A model generated the notes under the pieces. The model worked only from the letters and a program-made list of their open reading frames with translations. It ran no database searches and had not been told where the DNA came from. This document shows, one piece after another, positions 44,083 through 55,814 of a stretch of DNA of 64,000 nt. The translations under genes and the position numbers were made by a program. The DNA lies in NCBI GenBank assembly GCA_037176885.1, contig JAWWNJ010000255.1:62001-126000 (forward strand), in the 5' to 3' direction. The stretch's first letter is position 1, and the number at the start of each line of letters is the position of its first letter. The DNA is from Favolaschia claudopus (lineage: Eukaryota > Basidiomycota > Agaricomycetes > Agaricales > Mycenaceae).

Positions 44083-44654
44083 GTGAATGAAAAGATCGAG
44101 CGCGAGGGCGTGGTTGCTTTGAGTCAAAATTGCCGTTAATGGGCTTGTTATATATTATCACTACCTACTTGCTGTACCTATTGGTTTGTATTACGGATGT
44201 ATTACGCGGCTGTGTATGATCTCTTTTGTTCACGAGCCTGAGAAGAGTTGGAAAGGTTGAATGGAAGAATGTTTAAAGCAAGGGTGGCCGTAACGGCGGC
44301 GTAACCTCGGGATTGATGCGTCTCTTTGATGGCGCATCAGTGCCGTTAACTCACGCGATTTCCTTTCGTGGTGCGGAGGTTCTACGCTACTCAGTTCACT
44401 GGTGAGCCCCGTGTTTGGAAGACTTTTTCGAGATAAATTGTTGCGCAAGGATATTCAAGTCATTCCGAGTGTAAAGAACCATCGTGTGGAAGGCAAGCAA
44501 TTTATTATTTGATCATCGTAGCTCGAATCAAAAGAGTACGTAGAAAGTCAATATCAGGTTTGTGTATACTAGAGTTTTGAAGGTTATAGGGAAGTCCGTT
44601 GGTATCTTTTACATTTGAATTGATTCATCTATCTAGTCCGTGGGATCGAGGAAA

Positions 44655-45456
44655 TTACAACCCGAGCGAGGCGAGGGTGAGACCGAGGGCAAGGGAGCGA
44701 AGGAGGTTGGCAACGTCGACGAGCCTGATCGAAGGGAAAAAAACATGAATGCGTTGAGCAAAAGCTAAGGCAACGAAGAGGAGAAACAACGTACAAGTTA
44801 GCGACGAGACGGAGAACACCGGCCAGGAGAGTCTCGAGACCAACGAGAACCTGGTTGAGGGAAGTGTCGATGCCCACAAGGAGTCCACCGAGAGCGGGGA
44901 TGCTGGCAGCTTCGCCGAGGAGTCCGTCGAGGGTGTTGGTGACGTCCTATAGAGTATGTTCATTAAGGTTAGAATTTCACTCGGATAAATGATGAAAGAA
45001 TGAACGCACAGTGAGGATTCCCGCGACGAGGTTAGCGATGTCGTCGTCTGACTGGCGCTTGCGGGAGGAGACGGGGGAGAGGCCGCCGAGGGACGCGGAG
45101 GCGGTGTCGAGGGCGGTGGTGAGCTCGTTGATGAGGGGGGTCACGGTAGCGTCGGACGCGGTGCCGCCAGAAACGAGGGCATCTAAGTAACGCGAAAAAA
45201 AAATATCAGGAAAATGTGCGAGGCGACACAGAAAGGCCAGAGAAAACTGACCGATCTGGGGAAGGATGGAATCGGCGGAGCTCTTGAGGGTGTTGAGGAC
45301 CGCCTCGACGTCAGCAGTGGAGGAACGCTTCTCAGTCACCCAAATCGGTTTGTCGGCGTCGGCGACGATACCGGCGGGGGCGCGTTGCTCAACGGCGGCT
45401 CCGGACACGAAGCTCGCGGCAAAGAGGAAGAGAGGAGCGAAACGAAGGGCGAACAT
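44655..45456 (-). CDS. SC15-like secreted hydrophobic protein 2
   Basis: Exons 45456-45252, 45182-45010, 44946-44795, 44724-44655; 199 residues. The intron positions and the last three exon lengths (173, 152, 70 nt) equal those of copy 1. The signal peptide is identical. After VEQR it carries about 18 extra residues (APAGIVADADKPIWVTEKR) that end in a dibasic KR, a possible Kex2 cleavage site producing a propeptide. Whether copy 1 lost or copy 2 gained it cannot be told here. Otherwise it has the same Leu-rich hydrophobic C-terminus. It is likely secreted and cell-surface-associated like copy 1. Confidence 0.75.
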
Positions 45457-45543
45457 CGTGATTATTGGAGAGAGTCGTTGAGGTGGGTGTGGTTGGTGGG
45501 TTCTCGAGTTGAGTTGGACTTTTCCTCGCCAACCTCCAGCCCT

Positions 45544-45549
45544 CTTATA
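45544..45549 (-). promoter_or_regulatory. TATA-like box of SC15-like gene 2
   Basis: TATAAG on the minus strand, about 90 bp upstream of the ATG at 45456 and matching the paralogue's element. Confidence 0.45.
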
Positions 45550-46078
45550 CTCGACTCTCGAGGACGAACATGGCTTCGCGTCATCCCAGCGTCATGTCGT
45601 GGCTCCCTCGCGGGAGGTGGAGACTTGTGTATATGACAGAAAAAGTTTTTTTTTCGTTGATTTTGCGAAGTGTTGGGGTGGGAAGCAGATCAAGCGTTCG
45701 GGGGATTCCATTCCCACTGTGGAGAACGCCGTAACCTCGTCGTGGGTGATGTCCTGTGATGTCAGAAGGTTCGGAGATCACCATGCAAACGTGAAGACTT
45801 ACCTCCCAAGGCATTTTCCTCAGCACCCGCGAAGCATGTCATCACTTGTAGGAGCAGGAACAAGTACTCGTGACGAGGGGGGAAGGGTGTACGGCCCCGG
45901 GTAGCATGCACGACGACGCAAGAGCCACAAGACAAAAGCTGGTGAGCCACAAAGATTTTGCGAGATTACACCGAGTCACAAAAATTCAGGGAGACTCTGT
46001 ACGGTATGCTATGCAAGTGTCGTGGTATAGCCAATATCAAAGCACCCCCTCCCACAACAGCAACTCCACTTACTCTAC

Positions 46079-47984
46079 TTACTCCTCATAAACCGGCGGC
46101 GGCGCCCCATGACTCTCCCTCTGCTGTCCCGTTGCCCCCGGCGCGGAAGACGATGATGACACCGAAGGCGCGGTAGCCACATGCCACTGTCTCGCCCTCT
46201 CCATCTCCCGCGTCAGCTTATTACTCGGGATCATCCCTCCTCCCCTCCCTTGTCCCTGCCCCTGCGCAGAGGGTAGAGGCGCCCCAGTCGCCCGATCCAC
46301 AGCAACGATCCCGTCTTCCGATGGCGCTGACGGCGCGGAATTCGAATTATTTGAATTTGAGACGGAGGGGGTAGGAAGCGTCCCCGAGAACGACTGCGCC
46401 TGGCCGTGGCCTGGCGAAGCCAGATGCGAATTCGAGTGCGACGGCGACGGCGAGGAATGCGACGCAGAGGCAGGGAAGAAGGTGGAGTTTTGATCGCTGT
46501 GCTGCGAGGGACCGCCGCCGCCGCCGTAGTAGCTGTTATTGTTGTGGTCATTGTTATTGATATTATTGTAGCCGTAATCAGGCTGGCCGGCGTATTCCTG
46601 GCGTGGCGTCGCGAAGGGGCCAAGCTCGGAGGAGGAGTACCCGTGTGAGAGGACGGGCGGTGGGCCTGCGCCGGTGGAGGTCGAGGCGACGGCGCCGGTG
46701 GCGGAAACGTACCCCGACGAGCCTGAGGGGCCGGGCGCACCGGGGGCGGTGGACATCTGCGGGGGCTCTGCGGCGGGTGGTTAGCTTGGTTGGCAGGAAG
46801 GAGAGGAAATGAAGAGGAGAGGAGAAGACGCACGACTTTGAGGCAAATCACCACTCCCCACCCGTCCCTCCGCGCGCCTTTTCCTCCACCGACAAATAAA
46901 CAGACTCAGACCCAAAAGCAAAGGCAGCCCAATCCCCACCACCACACCCACGATCGTCCCTATCGGCGCAGTATTCACTGAATTTGAGCTGCGATTCGGG
47001 GCGGGGCCAATGGATGACGGGGAAGAAGAGGCAGAGCTGGAATGCGCTGATGACGAGGACTGGACGGACCCGGGTGGGTTGGGTGTGACGAGGAAGTAAT
47101 CAGCCCAGACGGGTTGGTCGTTGTTAGCGGTAACGACGAGCTTGTGCGTGCCCGGCGTTAGATCCCCGGAATTGAAGATCAGGTTGTTCGTCTGGCTGGC
47201 GGTGGTGGGGGGCACCCAGACCGTGGGCGGGCCACCGTCGATCGACATGGACGCGCTGGCGGAGGCAGAGGTGACGCCTCCGTAGAACGATATTGATTTT
47301 CCTGAAGGACAAAGGCCGAAAATAATTAACGTTGAGACTAACCATAAAATGAAAAGAAAGAAAGAAAAAAGCGCACCGTCAAACTGCAACGTCAACTCAT
47401 CCCCCTGCGCCCGACTCGCCTGGCTCGTATGCTGAAAATCGCCATCCGACCCGAAAAACTGCCACGCCGGATTATACTGTATCCGTGTATCCCGATCATC
47501 GACGAAATACGCCGAGACAGACGCAGACGTCGTCGTGAACATGATATAATCGAGAAACAGCACGCCCGTGGTGGTCGCCGAGGTCTGCTGGATAACCAAA
47601 TTGTGCGTGCCGTCGTTGAGGGAGAGCGACGGCGAGGTCCAGAGGGCTTGGTGGTGCACGTCGGCGGTCATGCCCTGCGTGGGCGTGAAGGTGCCGAGGA
47701 GGGAGCCGTCGACGGTGAACGTCCAGGTGGGCTGGGTGGTGATGTTGCGGGCGCCAATGGTGCCGTAGACGGTGACGGACGTTCCTGGACAATGGGTGAG
47801 TGATGATGGATACGATAGCGCGCGTATGATACGCACCGACGAAGGGGAACGTCGCGGAGGCGCCTTGCCCCGTCGAGAACGTCGTCGTGCCGTCGAACTC
47901 CTCCAATGAGCCCGCCCGCCCCCAGCTCCCTGAGTAGGCGATGGTCGGGTCTCGGTCGTCGACAACTGCGGCGTGGGTGGTCAT
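46079..47984 (-). CDS. Single-pass membrane protein with tandem VDDRDP modules (paralogue 3)
   Basis: Exons 47984-47837, 47784-47377, 47301-46834, 46767-46079; 570 residues. Two extracellular modules each begin VDDRDP.I.Y...W. They are followed by a Ser/Pro linker (SSSSAHSSSASSSPSS), a membrane segment (IGTIVGVVVGIGLPLLLGLS), a basic stop-transfer (RWRKRR) and a long disordered tail rich in Ser, Pro, Gly and Asn with NNINNNDHNNNSYYGGGGG, ending SHGAPPPVYEE. No signal peptide is seen; MTTHAAVVDDRD is the start in all copies, so the first membrane segment itself may direct insertion with the N-terminus outside. The role is unknown; such proteins look like surface receptors or sensors. This is the most complete of the three paralogues. 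Confidence 0.85.
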
Positions 47985-49644
47985 GATTCAAGTGCGCCGC
48001 GGAGGGGGGCGGGAGGTGGTGGAGGTAAAGACCAAGCGCAGGCCGGGGACTGGAAGGTGGTGGGAGAGAGCAAGCGAGAATGAGATGAGTGAGCAAATCA
48101 ATTCATTCAAGGCAAGTCAAGGCACCTCTCCCATCGCTTAATCGAAACTGATGATCTTGGCGAGAATTGATTGGGCGCGTAGATGCATGTCGTTATTCCG
48201 AGAGAATCTGAGTCCTTTTGCAGAAGGGAGTGGAGACAGTCAACAGACGAAATGAAGACATACGAGGTGTACGTCGAGAGTTGCAGGTGCGAGCAGTCCA
48301 TCCGGCCTACGAGGTGTTGTTAAATCAGGGTATGAAAACAAAGAGAAAACTCACTCGAATTCTCACTCGAATTCTCACCATGCGGATCTGTGCGGGTGCA
48401 ATGCGGAAGTAATTCCCGTTTGAATGGAGAGCTGTTCTGAGTCAACTCTTCCTCTCAACCGCGAGGCAGCCGCACGGATTGAATGGTCTTTGCAGCTATT
48501 GCCGCTCGAAAACCGTTCGAGCGTTTGCTTGAACCTACAAATTGCATGAAAACCCTTGAAATCAAGAAATGGAAGCAAATTCTCACCGCTCGGAAGTGGA
48601 CTGAGCGTCTGTCTCCAGGCGGCGAACGCCATCTATCGCTGTGAAACTCGAGGTCAGCCTCCGCGACGCGCGGTGAGCGCCCGCCAAGCGCCTGCGCTAC
48701 AAAAACGACTTGCGAACCTGCTTGAGGTACGAGTTCTCCCCCGCTCGAGTCTCTGGAAGATGAAGACGCGCAAGAATACCAAGTGTTCTGACGCTCCTGA
48801 GGATCTCAAACGACAGTCTCTCTGCTCCGCAGCCTTCTCGTCGATATACGAGACCAGACTCGCATCGATGATCACTCCAGCACGTATCACAGAACTCGCA
48901 GATAAGTATCGCAGAACAGATGTTGTCAGGCTCAAGCAGGCGGATGCATCGCGTTGACAAGAAACTGAAGTGCCCAAGTTTCCTTCTTCAAGGCTACTCG
49001 TATGACGAGGTACGAGCTGTGTGCCTAATTCGTCGTTGTCAAATGAGCGGCTTTGAAGACCCATGCCATGGAGAAAAGGAATTAGCCCGCTCTTGCATCG
49101 CACCGAAAGCTAGTTTGCGACAGGCTACTGCTGCGATGACGCCAATGCGTAGAATCTGCAGTCATGGACCAGGAGCTGAGGGACCCTCGAGCTCCGCGAA
49201 GATTCAAGCCAGGTATCGACGCATTCCACCCCCACTCCATCAGCGGGAGCGGACTTCTAAGATCATCTGATGAGATGTTGCGCTTTGACGCGTCTTCCAG
49301 CGGGCGTTGACGATAGCGGGACTCGGCCAGTAGCCGTCAAAAGAAAACTAACGGCCCAAGCGGGAAGTATATCTTGCGAGGTACGAGCAAACTGATATAG
49401 CGTCTGTCTTAGAGAGACTAAGCGGGAAGAGGACAAGAAACTCCGACTTGTTTACGTCTACTTGGCACCAAAGCTACCGCCTTCCGCAGCTCGGCATCTC
49501 CGGCGAGGTGGGCTCACCGAATAGCCGAGTAGTCGCGGCAAGGTCTCGGCCACTGCTCCACCCCTATTTAGCTTGGCTCCGTCATGGTGCAGCGTCATAT
49601 AAAACCGCATCGCTTTGCGCAGGCTTTCTTTCTCTCTCACCACG
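47985..49644. other. Duplicated 5' flank of paralogue 3; no gene seen
   Basis: Homologous in blocks to 9446-11345 upstream of paralogue 1 (for example AGTTGCAGGTG.GAGCAGTC, AGCCGTCAAAAGA, GGACAAGAAACTCC). The short direct repeat ACTCGAATTCTC occurs twice at about 48353-48378. No conserved coding frame exists between the two copies. Confidence 0.5.
49598..49604 (+). promoter_or_regulatory. TATA box of the RCR-like gene
   Basis: TATAAAA, 41-47 bp upstream of the ATG at 49645. Confidence 0.5.
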
Positions 49645-50402
49645 ATGACCACGACACCCATAACGATCCTCGCTCTCTCCCTCTCCCTCGCATCCTCTAT
49701 AACGCCCGTGAATGCGTTCATCGACAACAACAACCGTCGCCACTCGCGCACGTCGCGGATTATCGGTGGGATCATAGGTTCGTCTTGCGCTCCATTCCAC
49801 CCGAATGAAATCCTCACACTAATGCTAACACTACAGCCGGCGTCGCCATCCTCCTCATCCTCCTCGCCTGCTGCATCGCCCGCCGCCGCCGCATGCGCGC
49901 CTTCAACTCCGGACCCATCATCGGTGCCGCCGGGCCCACTCCCGCAGGTGGCTTCGGCGGTGGGAAACCAGGACTCTTCGGCGCGGGGCGGTGGGGAAAC
50001 AAACACAACGATAATTTGAACCAGAATAATCAAGGCTATGGCGGAGCAGGAGGGTATCAGCAAGGAGGCGGATATTACCCCGGAGGCGGAGCTGGCGCTG
50101 CTCAGAGTCCCCCGCCGTATAACAATGAGACGCGGCCGCAGGCTCAGGCTCAGGCTCAGGGGTATGATGCTGCTCCCGCGCAGGGGCAATACGCTGCGGT
50201 GCGTTTTCGTCTTGTCTCATCTTGTCTCATATCTTAATCGACTCTACCAGCCCCCCGGTCCTCCGCCTCAAGCGCACCTGAACCAACCCGTACGTCATTA
50301 TGTCTATCCTCTATCTTTCTTCCTTTTCCCTGCCCACGTTCTCAATACATGTCTTGCTTTTAGGATCAACACCAACCCTTCGTCGGCGGTTTCAGAACAT
50401 AA
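49645..50402 (+). CDS. Small RCR-like single-pass membrane protein
   Basis: Exons 49645-49777, 49837-50198, 50251-50289, 50364-50402; 190 residues. The N-terminal hydrophobic leader (PITILALSLSLASSITPVNA) looks like a signal peptide. A short luminal part and a membrane segment (IIGGII/AGVAILLILLACCIA) follow, then RRRRMR and a Gly/Gln/Asn/Pro-rich cytoplasmic tail (NQNNQGYGGAGGYQQGGGYY, SPPPYNNE, PPGPPPQ, ending VGGFRT). This architecture resembles the RCR family (Congo-red resistance, chitin-deposition regulation, PF12273), where PPxY-type motifs recruit ubiquitin ligase. The assignment rests on architecture more than on motif identity. Other small membrane proteins with this layout are possible. 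Confidence 0.6.
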
Positions 50403-53400
50403 TATCATTCTCCCTGTCTTCTCTGTATTGATTACTGAACGAACGAACGATTCCTTGCTCTATCCTCTGTATCATATCACCGCTCGAAATATACGTCCGT
50501 ACCTAGTTAGCGTCGGTGCTAAATTGTAGCAAAATTTCTGTTTGCTTGAATGCCATGTATTCGTCTACCATCAGGATGCAGGAATGAAAATTGCGATTCC
50601 ACATGAATTCACATTTCCAGCTCTTCAGAATGTCCGCATTGCTGCAGTTCGAAAATTATATATCGTCGTGAGTTGTGACGGCGGTGATGCGCCATCAGAA
50701 CGACGCATCAACGCATCAACCTTGATTCGCGTCCGCCTTGAAACTGACATAGTTTACTTATATTGTCGTCCAAGCGTAGATTATTTTATCGTCCTCTGGA
50801 TAATCGCCAGCTAGGTACGTCGTTCCCTCACCTTAGTGGGGGGTCAGGATATATCAGGTGTTGGTAGTCAGCTCAAGGCAACGTTATATCAAAACCGCTC
50901 GTTTAGAGGCGATTTTGATATATCACTGCGAGGACCTTTTCAATATTACTTCCACTGCCCACCGATGTACAATACGACGATCAAATTTGCCACATTTTTG
51001 ATGAGCATCGATCAAGCGTGCTGGACGTTGCCATCAAGCGCGATCAAATCTCGTTGACATCGTCCACGACGACGCCGAGAAAATGAGCCAAAAAATTCCC
51101 GAAAAATCACGTAAAAATTGAGCGTCAGGGGCGAAATATTCGGGGCTGAATCGTCGCCGTGCGTAGGAGATTCAAAGCGATTCCCGTACAGTAAGAGACA
51201 AAAGACTAGAATTCCATGTATACAAAATTGTATGCAGTACGGTAGGATTTGCCGGTGTAGGCGGCGGGCAGGTATAGGGACAGGTGCTAGAAGAAGGTGT
51301 ACCTATGTCTGAAGCGCTATGATTCACCGCCGCAACGGCTGGTCAGATTTGGATGACCGATCGCGTCCCCGCCGCAGCCGCCGGTGTATCGCCTGCACCA
51401 CCTCAAGACCACAGGAGATAGCATCGCGCCGTGGCACAGCAGGTACGATGTACGAAATCGCCGCGCTCGGCTGCGGCACTGTGCACGGTGCGTGCGGCTG
51501 CGGCGCTCGCGGCGACCCAGAACAGCATGCACCACAGATGCGCCGCGCTACAAAAGGGTGATGGACGAGGCTACGCGTGCCCGTATCGCAACTGTCCACC
51601 GCAGGTCCGTCTCGAGCTTCCGCGTGCAGGAGGCTGGCAAGCCGGCATCGGGGTAACCTCCATCGGCGGGCGGGGAACGCGTGTATGCAATGTGGTACGG
51701 AATGGGCGGTTGCCGCAGGGGCCAAGAAAGGCAAAGGTCGAGAGGAGAGCCGGTGTAGCGACGCGAGACGTGGTGCTGGAGGTGAGGCGTAAAACGTCGT
51801 CGGCCCATGAGCGGCGTTGACGTTCCCGATAGGGCTAGATGAGACAGCCATTTGGAACCTCATGGTCGCGTACAAACTGTAGAAGAAGAAGAAGTTGTTA
51901 GCTGGCTGGCCACGGGAAATGGATAGAGAAAAAAAGAACGGCTGTTTTCTCAGCAGAGCGGGGCTCAGCACAATGATCGCGTGGACACCGCCGCCGTAGT
52001 AGGACGGACGTCGACGGCGGTACGTGGCAGCGGTGGCAGCAATCGAGTAAGTCGTGGGGGCGCAGACGTTATCGTAGGGCGACGACAACTTATACCAGAG
52101 CGAAGGGAAAAGACATACAAGGCGACGGTTCGCTGCAGCTCAACTTCGGGCCAACCAACTCACCTTAATTGAGGGAGATAAAATGAATGTTCATCGTTCC
52201 GGCGTGAACTCTGGTAGTCCCAATATCGTTATCCTGCTACCCTTTGTTCTTAGGTCGTCCAAAGCCTCAACTGATGACAAAGGGAGTATTGGGACCGGAG
52301 CGATGGGGACCAAAGTAATGTGACGGGCAGGGTGGTTATCAGTGTCATTGTGGGCGGCGCCAAAGACAGAGAGTAGGGAGGAAGTGGGACGAGGAGATGG
52401 AGAGGCAAGAGACGGCAAGAGGGAAGAAAGGCGATGTGCTGGCAAATTCACACGTCACCGGAACGAATCCGAGTGGCTCGGGCGTAACGGTGCGATCACC
52501 GATACTCAACGCCCGCGGCCTAATATGGAAATTTTCAGCAAATTTGTATCCCATGACTCCTGAATTGCATTTTGACGGGGCTACGGCTGTAGAGTCTATA
52601 TCCAAGATATTTACTGACAAACTCTGAAATAGTTTGCGAGAAATACAATGTATTCAAGCGGTTTATACCGAATTATTGTTGGGAGCGTAAATCTGGTAAT
52701 ATAGTTGAAGTCGGGGGTTTGAAGACTCAGAGTGAGCGCCCCAGTGCCATTAGGACTATTTTAATGAACGTAAGACACGTGAATCCGCGTCCAAATGCCC
52801 ATTCTCTCGATTATACCCGGATTTAGCATACATTTGCGGCACTCATTGGGGGTGTATGTGTGGGTTTGACGTATTCAAACCACAGAAAACATAGTTCTCA
52901 ACTGCTCTGCTCTACTATATGTGAATTCCAAATCAAACGCTTGACTTTGAAAAATCGAAGGTTTTCGACATTTCGGGCATTTATAGGATCTGCTTTCAAG
53001 ATACAAGCAAATGCATGGCCCAAAACAAGTCATAGCTATGCAATAAGGAGTTAAATATTGAAAATTGAGCTGTATTGATCATTTACAATGTGCGGTACAC
53101 AAAATGTCGAGTTTGCGGTCCAGGTTGCAGTGTAGTACTCACTCTAGGTGAGGGTTTAAATGTTCAACTTTCAAAAACTCAACATCACAGGCAGCATGGA
53201 GCTGGAAACTGGGTCAATCCCAAAGGTAATGTATTTCAGTGTTCAAATTAATATCTTGGGATGTTTCCCTGCTCAGACAAGCAAGTAAGAACGAGAAAAA
53301 AATTAGACGCCGATTTTTTCAACCTTAAGCGCCCATTCGGTCCGAGCAAGCCAGCCAATGAGAGCGAATACCGACAAGTCCGACTTTCGGCCGACTATTC

Positions 53401-55814
53401 ATATGCCTGTATTTTCGTCGGGAACGCTAGATCGCTTTCCAGAGCGAAAGTTAGCCCATCGAATTTAATATTCTGGTTTGGCCATGAGTATACCACGTTT
53501 TCGCTTTACCACATATAATGTTTTGAACAGAACCTATCAATGCCGAAACCGTTTTGTATGTTAGTGCCTTTTGATGGGTCTGTTGTCTACATGGTTTTTC
53601 ACGACTCCTCGCCTTGGAATGCTCAGAATTGTGATTGAGTTTCAGAATTATTTTGACTTTACCTCGAGACGTATTATGGGACCTTCCATTTAGGTCGTGA
53701 GCTCGCTCGCAGACTACCTGCAACTCTGAATTTTGCAATCGGCAGAACCGGCACACGAGCACCGGATTGCGGGCGCCGTGTTCAAATTGATGCTTCGGAT
53801 CGCTTTGCTCGGAGAAATCCGACGGATTGATCACAGTGCCGCTTCACCGCCAGTAAGCCGAAATTCACGACACAATTCGCACTGAGAAGTTGTAAAAGAA
53901 TAGATTGTATTCAGAAGTAGAACTACAGGTTAGATAGGCCGGTGGGATGAAGGGAGGCGACCCCACGATGGCGCTCGGCGAGGCAATGCAATCAAATGTT
54001 GGCGAGGGGTTAGCGGGTGCGACGAATGACGTCAAGAAGTCGACGACACCCGCTGTCGATGTCTCGATTCATCCGAAAGAAAGAGAGAAAGAAAGATTCA
54101 AACAGTCAGCGAGCGGAGGCAGGCTAAGAAACAGCCTGCATCCCAGAATTACGGCGCCGAGGCAGAATAAGGACAGGGTTGGTGGGGATACGGTCCAGAG
54201 GGTTGGGGATGATACAAAGAGAGAATCAATTAACGTCGGGGCGACCCGTGAGCATGCGGGCACGGCGAGGAGGCGAGATGACCGGAGGGTGGGGGCGGCG
54301 GCACGTTCGGGGCTTCTGAACGACAAAACGAGGCATAAGGAGAAAGCAGATGGTTATCTTGCAGTCGGGGGACGGATACCCAGGCACGCAGCACCCAGGA
54401 GAGCTGCCGGAATGGGGTAAAGCGGGCTGCCTAGGTGTAGCGAACGAATGACGACGGATGCGCCATATCAGCGTTGTTTCTGTATAGCAGAGCAGTTAGT
54501 AGGGCCTAAAAAGAGAGCACAAGCACGCACCAAGGCAGAGGAGGCGATCCGAGCCGAAAAAACAAGCAGCCGCTAAATCCGCCGGCAATGTGCGCACGGC
54601 CGCGAGAGCGATGCTAGAGTCAAGCCAGGCGGGGAGATATATCCCCCATAGTATGGTAGCATACTGTCAAAATTCTAGGGCGAACGCGCCAGCGTAAGCC
54701 GCGTTGCAGGTAATACAAGCCAGATATGGTGCGGCGGAGACCGGCCAATAGCGACGTTCAGCGGCATATCAGGGGCCAAAAAGCGAGCAGGTGGTAGAAG
54801 GGACCTTGATAACCGTATACCCTGAGTTGTAGGACGACAGGGGAGGCGGGAGCGGCGGAGCAAGGTGAGGGAGGAGGAGGAAGTGGGGTGATGTGGAAGT
54901 GATGGGAAAGTAACATTCGCAAACAATTTCCCAAATGGGATGAGCGCGATGCGCCTCGTGCACGGACCATCAACGGCGCAAAGCGCGGGCGAGTGGTGGG
55001 CGCCGGTGCGGGTACAGGTCGTGGGAAGAAGGTGGTTTGTTTCATCAGGTTGGCCTCTAAACGAGAGGGCTTGATATATCGTCACCGTACGCTCACCACC
55101 GATGGTCTGATATATCAAAACGCCCTATACGGCTGGTTCCCTTTTGTTCTTTTGGGACAATATATGCGAGTCTGTCAGGGGTATCACAACCACACCCTTG
55201 CATTGCATTGCGCCGGCCCTTCAAATTTGCCCCAACCTCATTTTCATCACGGCGTAGCTGGAGGATAGACCAATGCACAATTTGACAAACTGTGCATGAG
55301 CGGGCGAAGGTCATGCCGTGACTCTCCTCTTCATCTTCCTCCTATTTGCTCGCCCACCCACCCTCACCCCTCAGTTTTTTCAAATGAATTGAATTTGTGC
55401 GGAGCACAACAGAACAAATAGTTTAAATTCGAGTCCTACAAGCAAGATTATCTTATTGTACATATGTTCTGAATAGTGACATCGTTTTCTTTTGTTCTTT
55501 TCAATGGGCCAATGCGAGGCTGGGTATCCATCCTCCCGACCCTCATCTTCATCATGGTGCTCCTCGACATCGTGCGACTTAGTCACTCACAACACGGCGA
55601 TATCCTACACCGTCCCCGCCCGCGCCGCCCCACCCACCCGTCAACACAATCCCCTTGCCGCGCAACACCTCCGATACCCGCACCCACTTGCTCCTTCGTG
55701 CCTCTTGTCTATAGAGGAAATTGAAAACAAAGACACAAAACAACAAAGCAATTGATAGGGACAACGAACGAAGTTGGATTCGGAAGGAATTTAAGGAAAT
55801 AGAAAGATATAAAC
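50403..55814. other. Gene-poor 5.4-kb interval
   Basis: No gene can be supported. 51300-52100 is GC-rich with long overlapping frames on both strands, but their translations look compositional (Arg, Ala, Pro) and lack domains. 52620-53550 is AT-rich and featureless. 53900-54450 is purine-rich. GATATATC motifs occur at 50848, 50917, 54636, 55073 and 55109. CTCGTTTAGAGG at 50898 is the exact reverse complement of CCTCTAAACGAG at 55054. The interval may consist of decayed repeats. Confidence 0.45.

Larger units (their letters stand above)
44510..45835 (-). repeat. Right arm of the large inverted duplication
   Basis: Reverse-complement counterpart of 39028-40330, carrying the second SC15-like gene and its flanks. 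The spacer between the arms is about 4.2 kb and holds the DUF2235 gene. The arms have diverged by point changes and small indels, including within introns. Confidence 0.8.

Noticed and set aside
51324..52088. 254-codon minus-strand open frame
   Set aside because: Lies in a GC-rich block where several frames on both strands are open; its composition is low-information and it contains no motif.
53947..54420. 157-codon plus-strand open frame
   Set aside because: Purine-rich, with Lys/Arg/Gly/Asp content explained by base composition; no domain.
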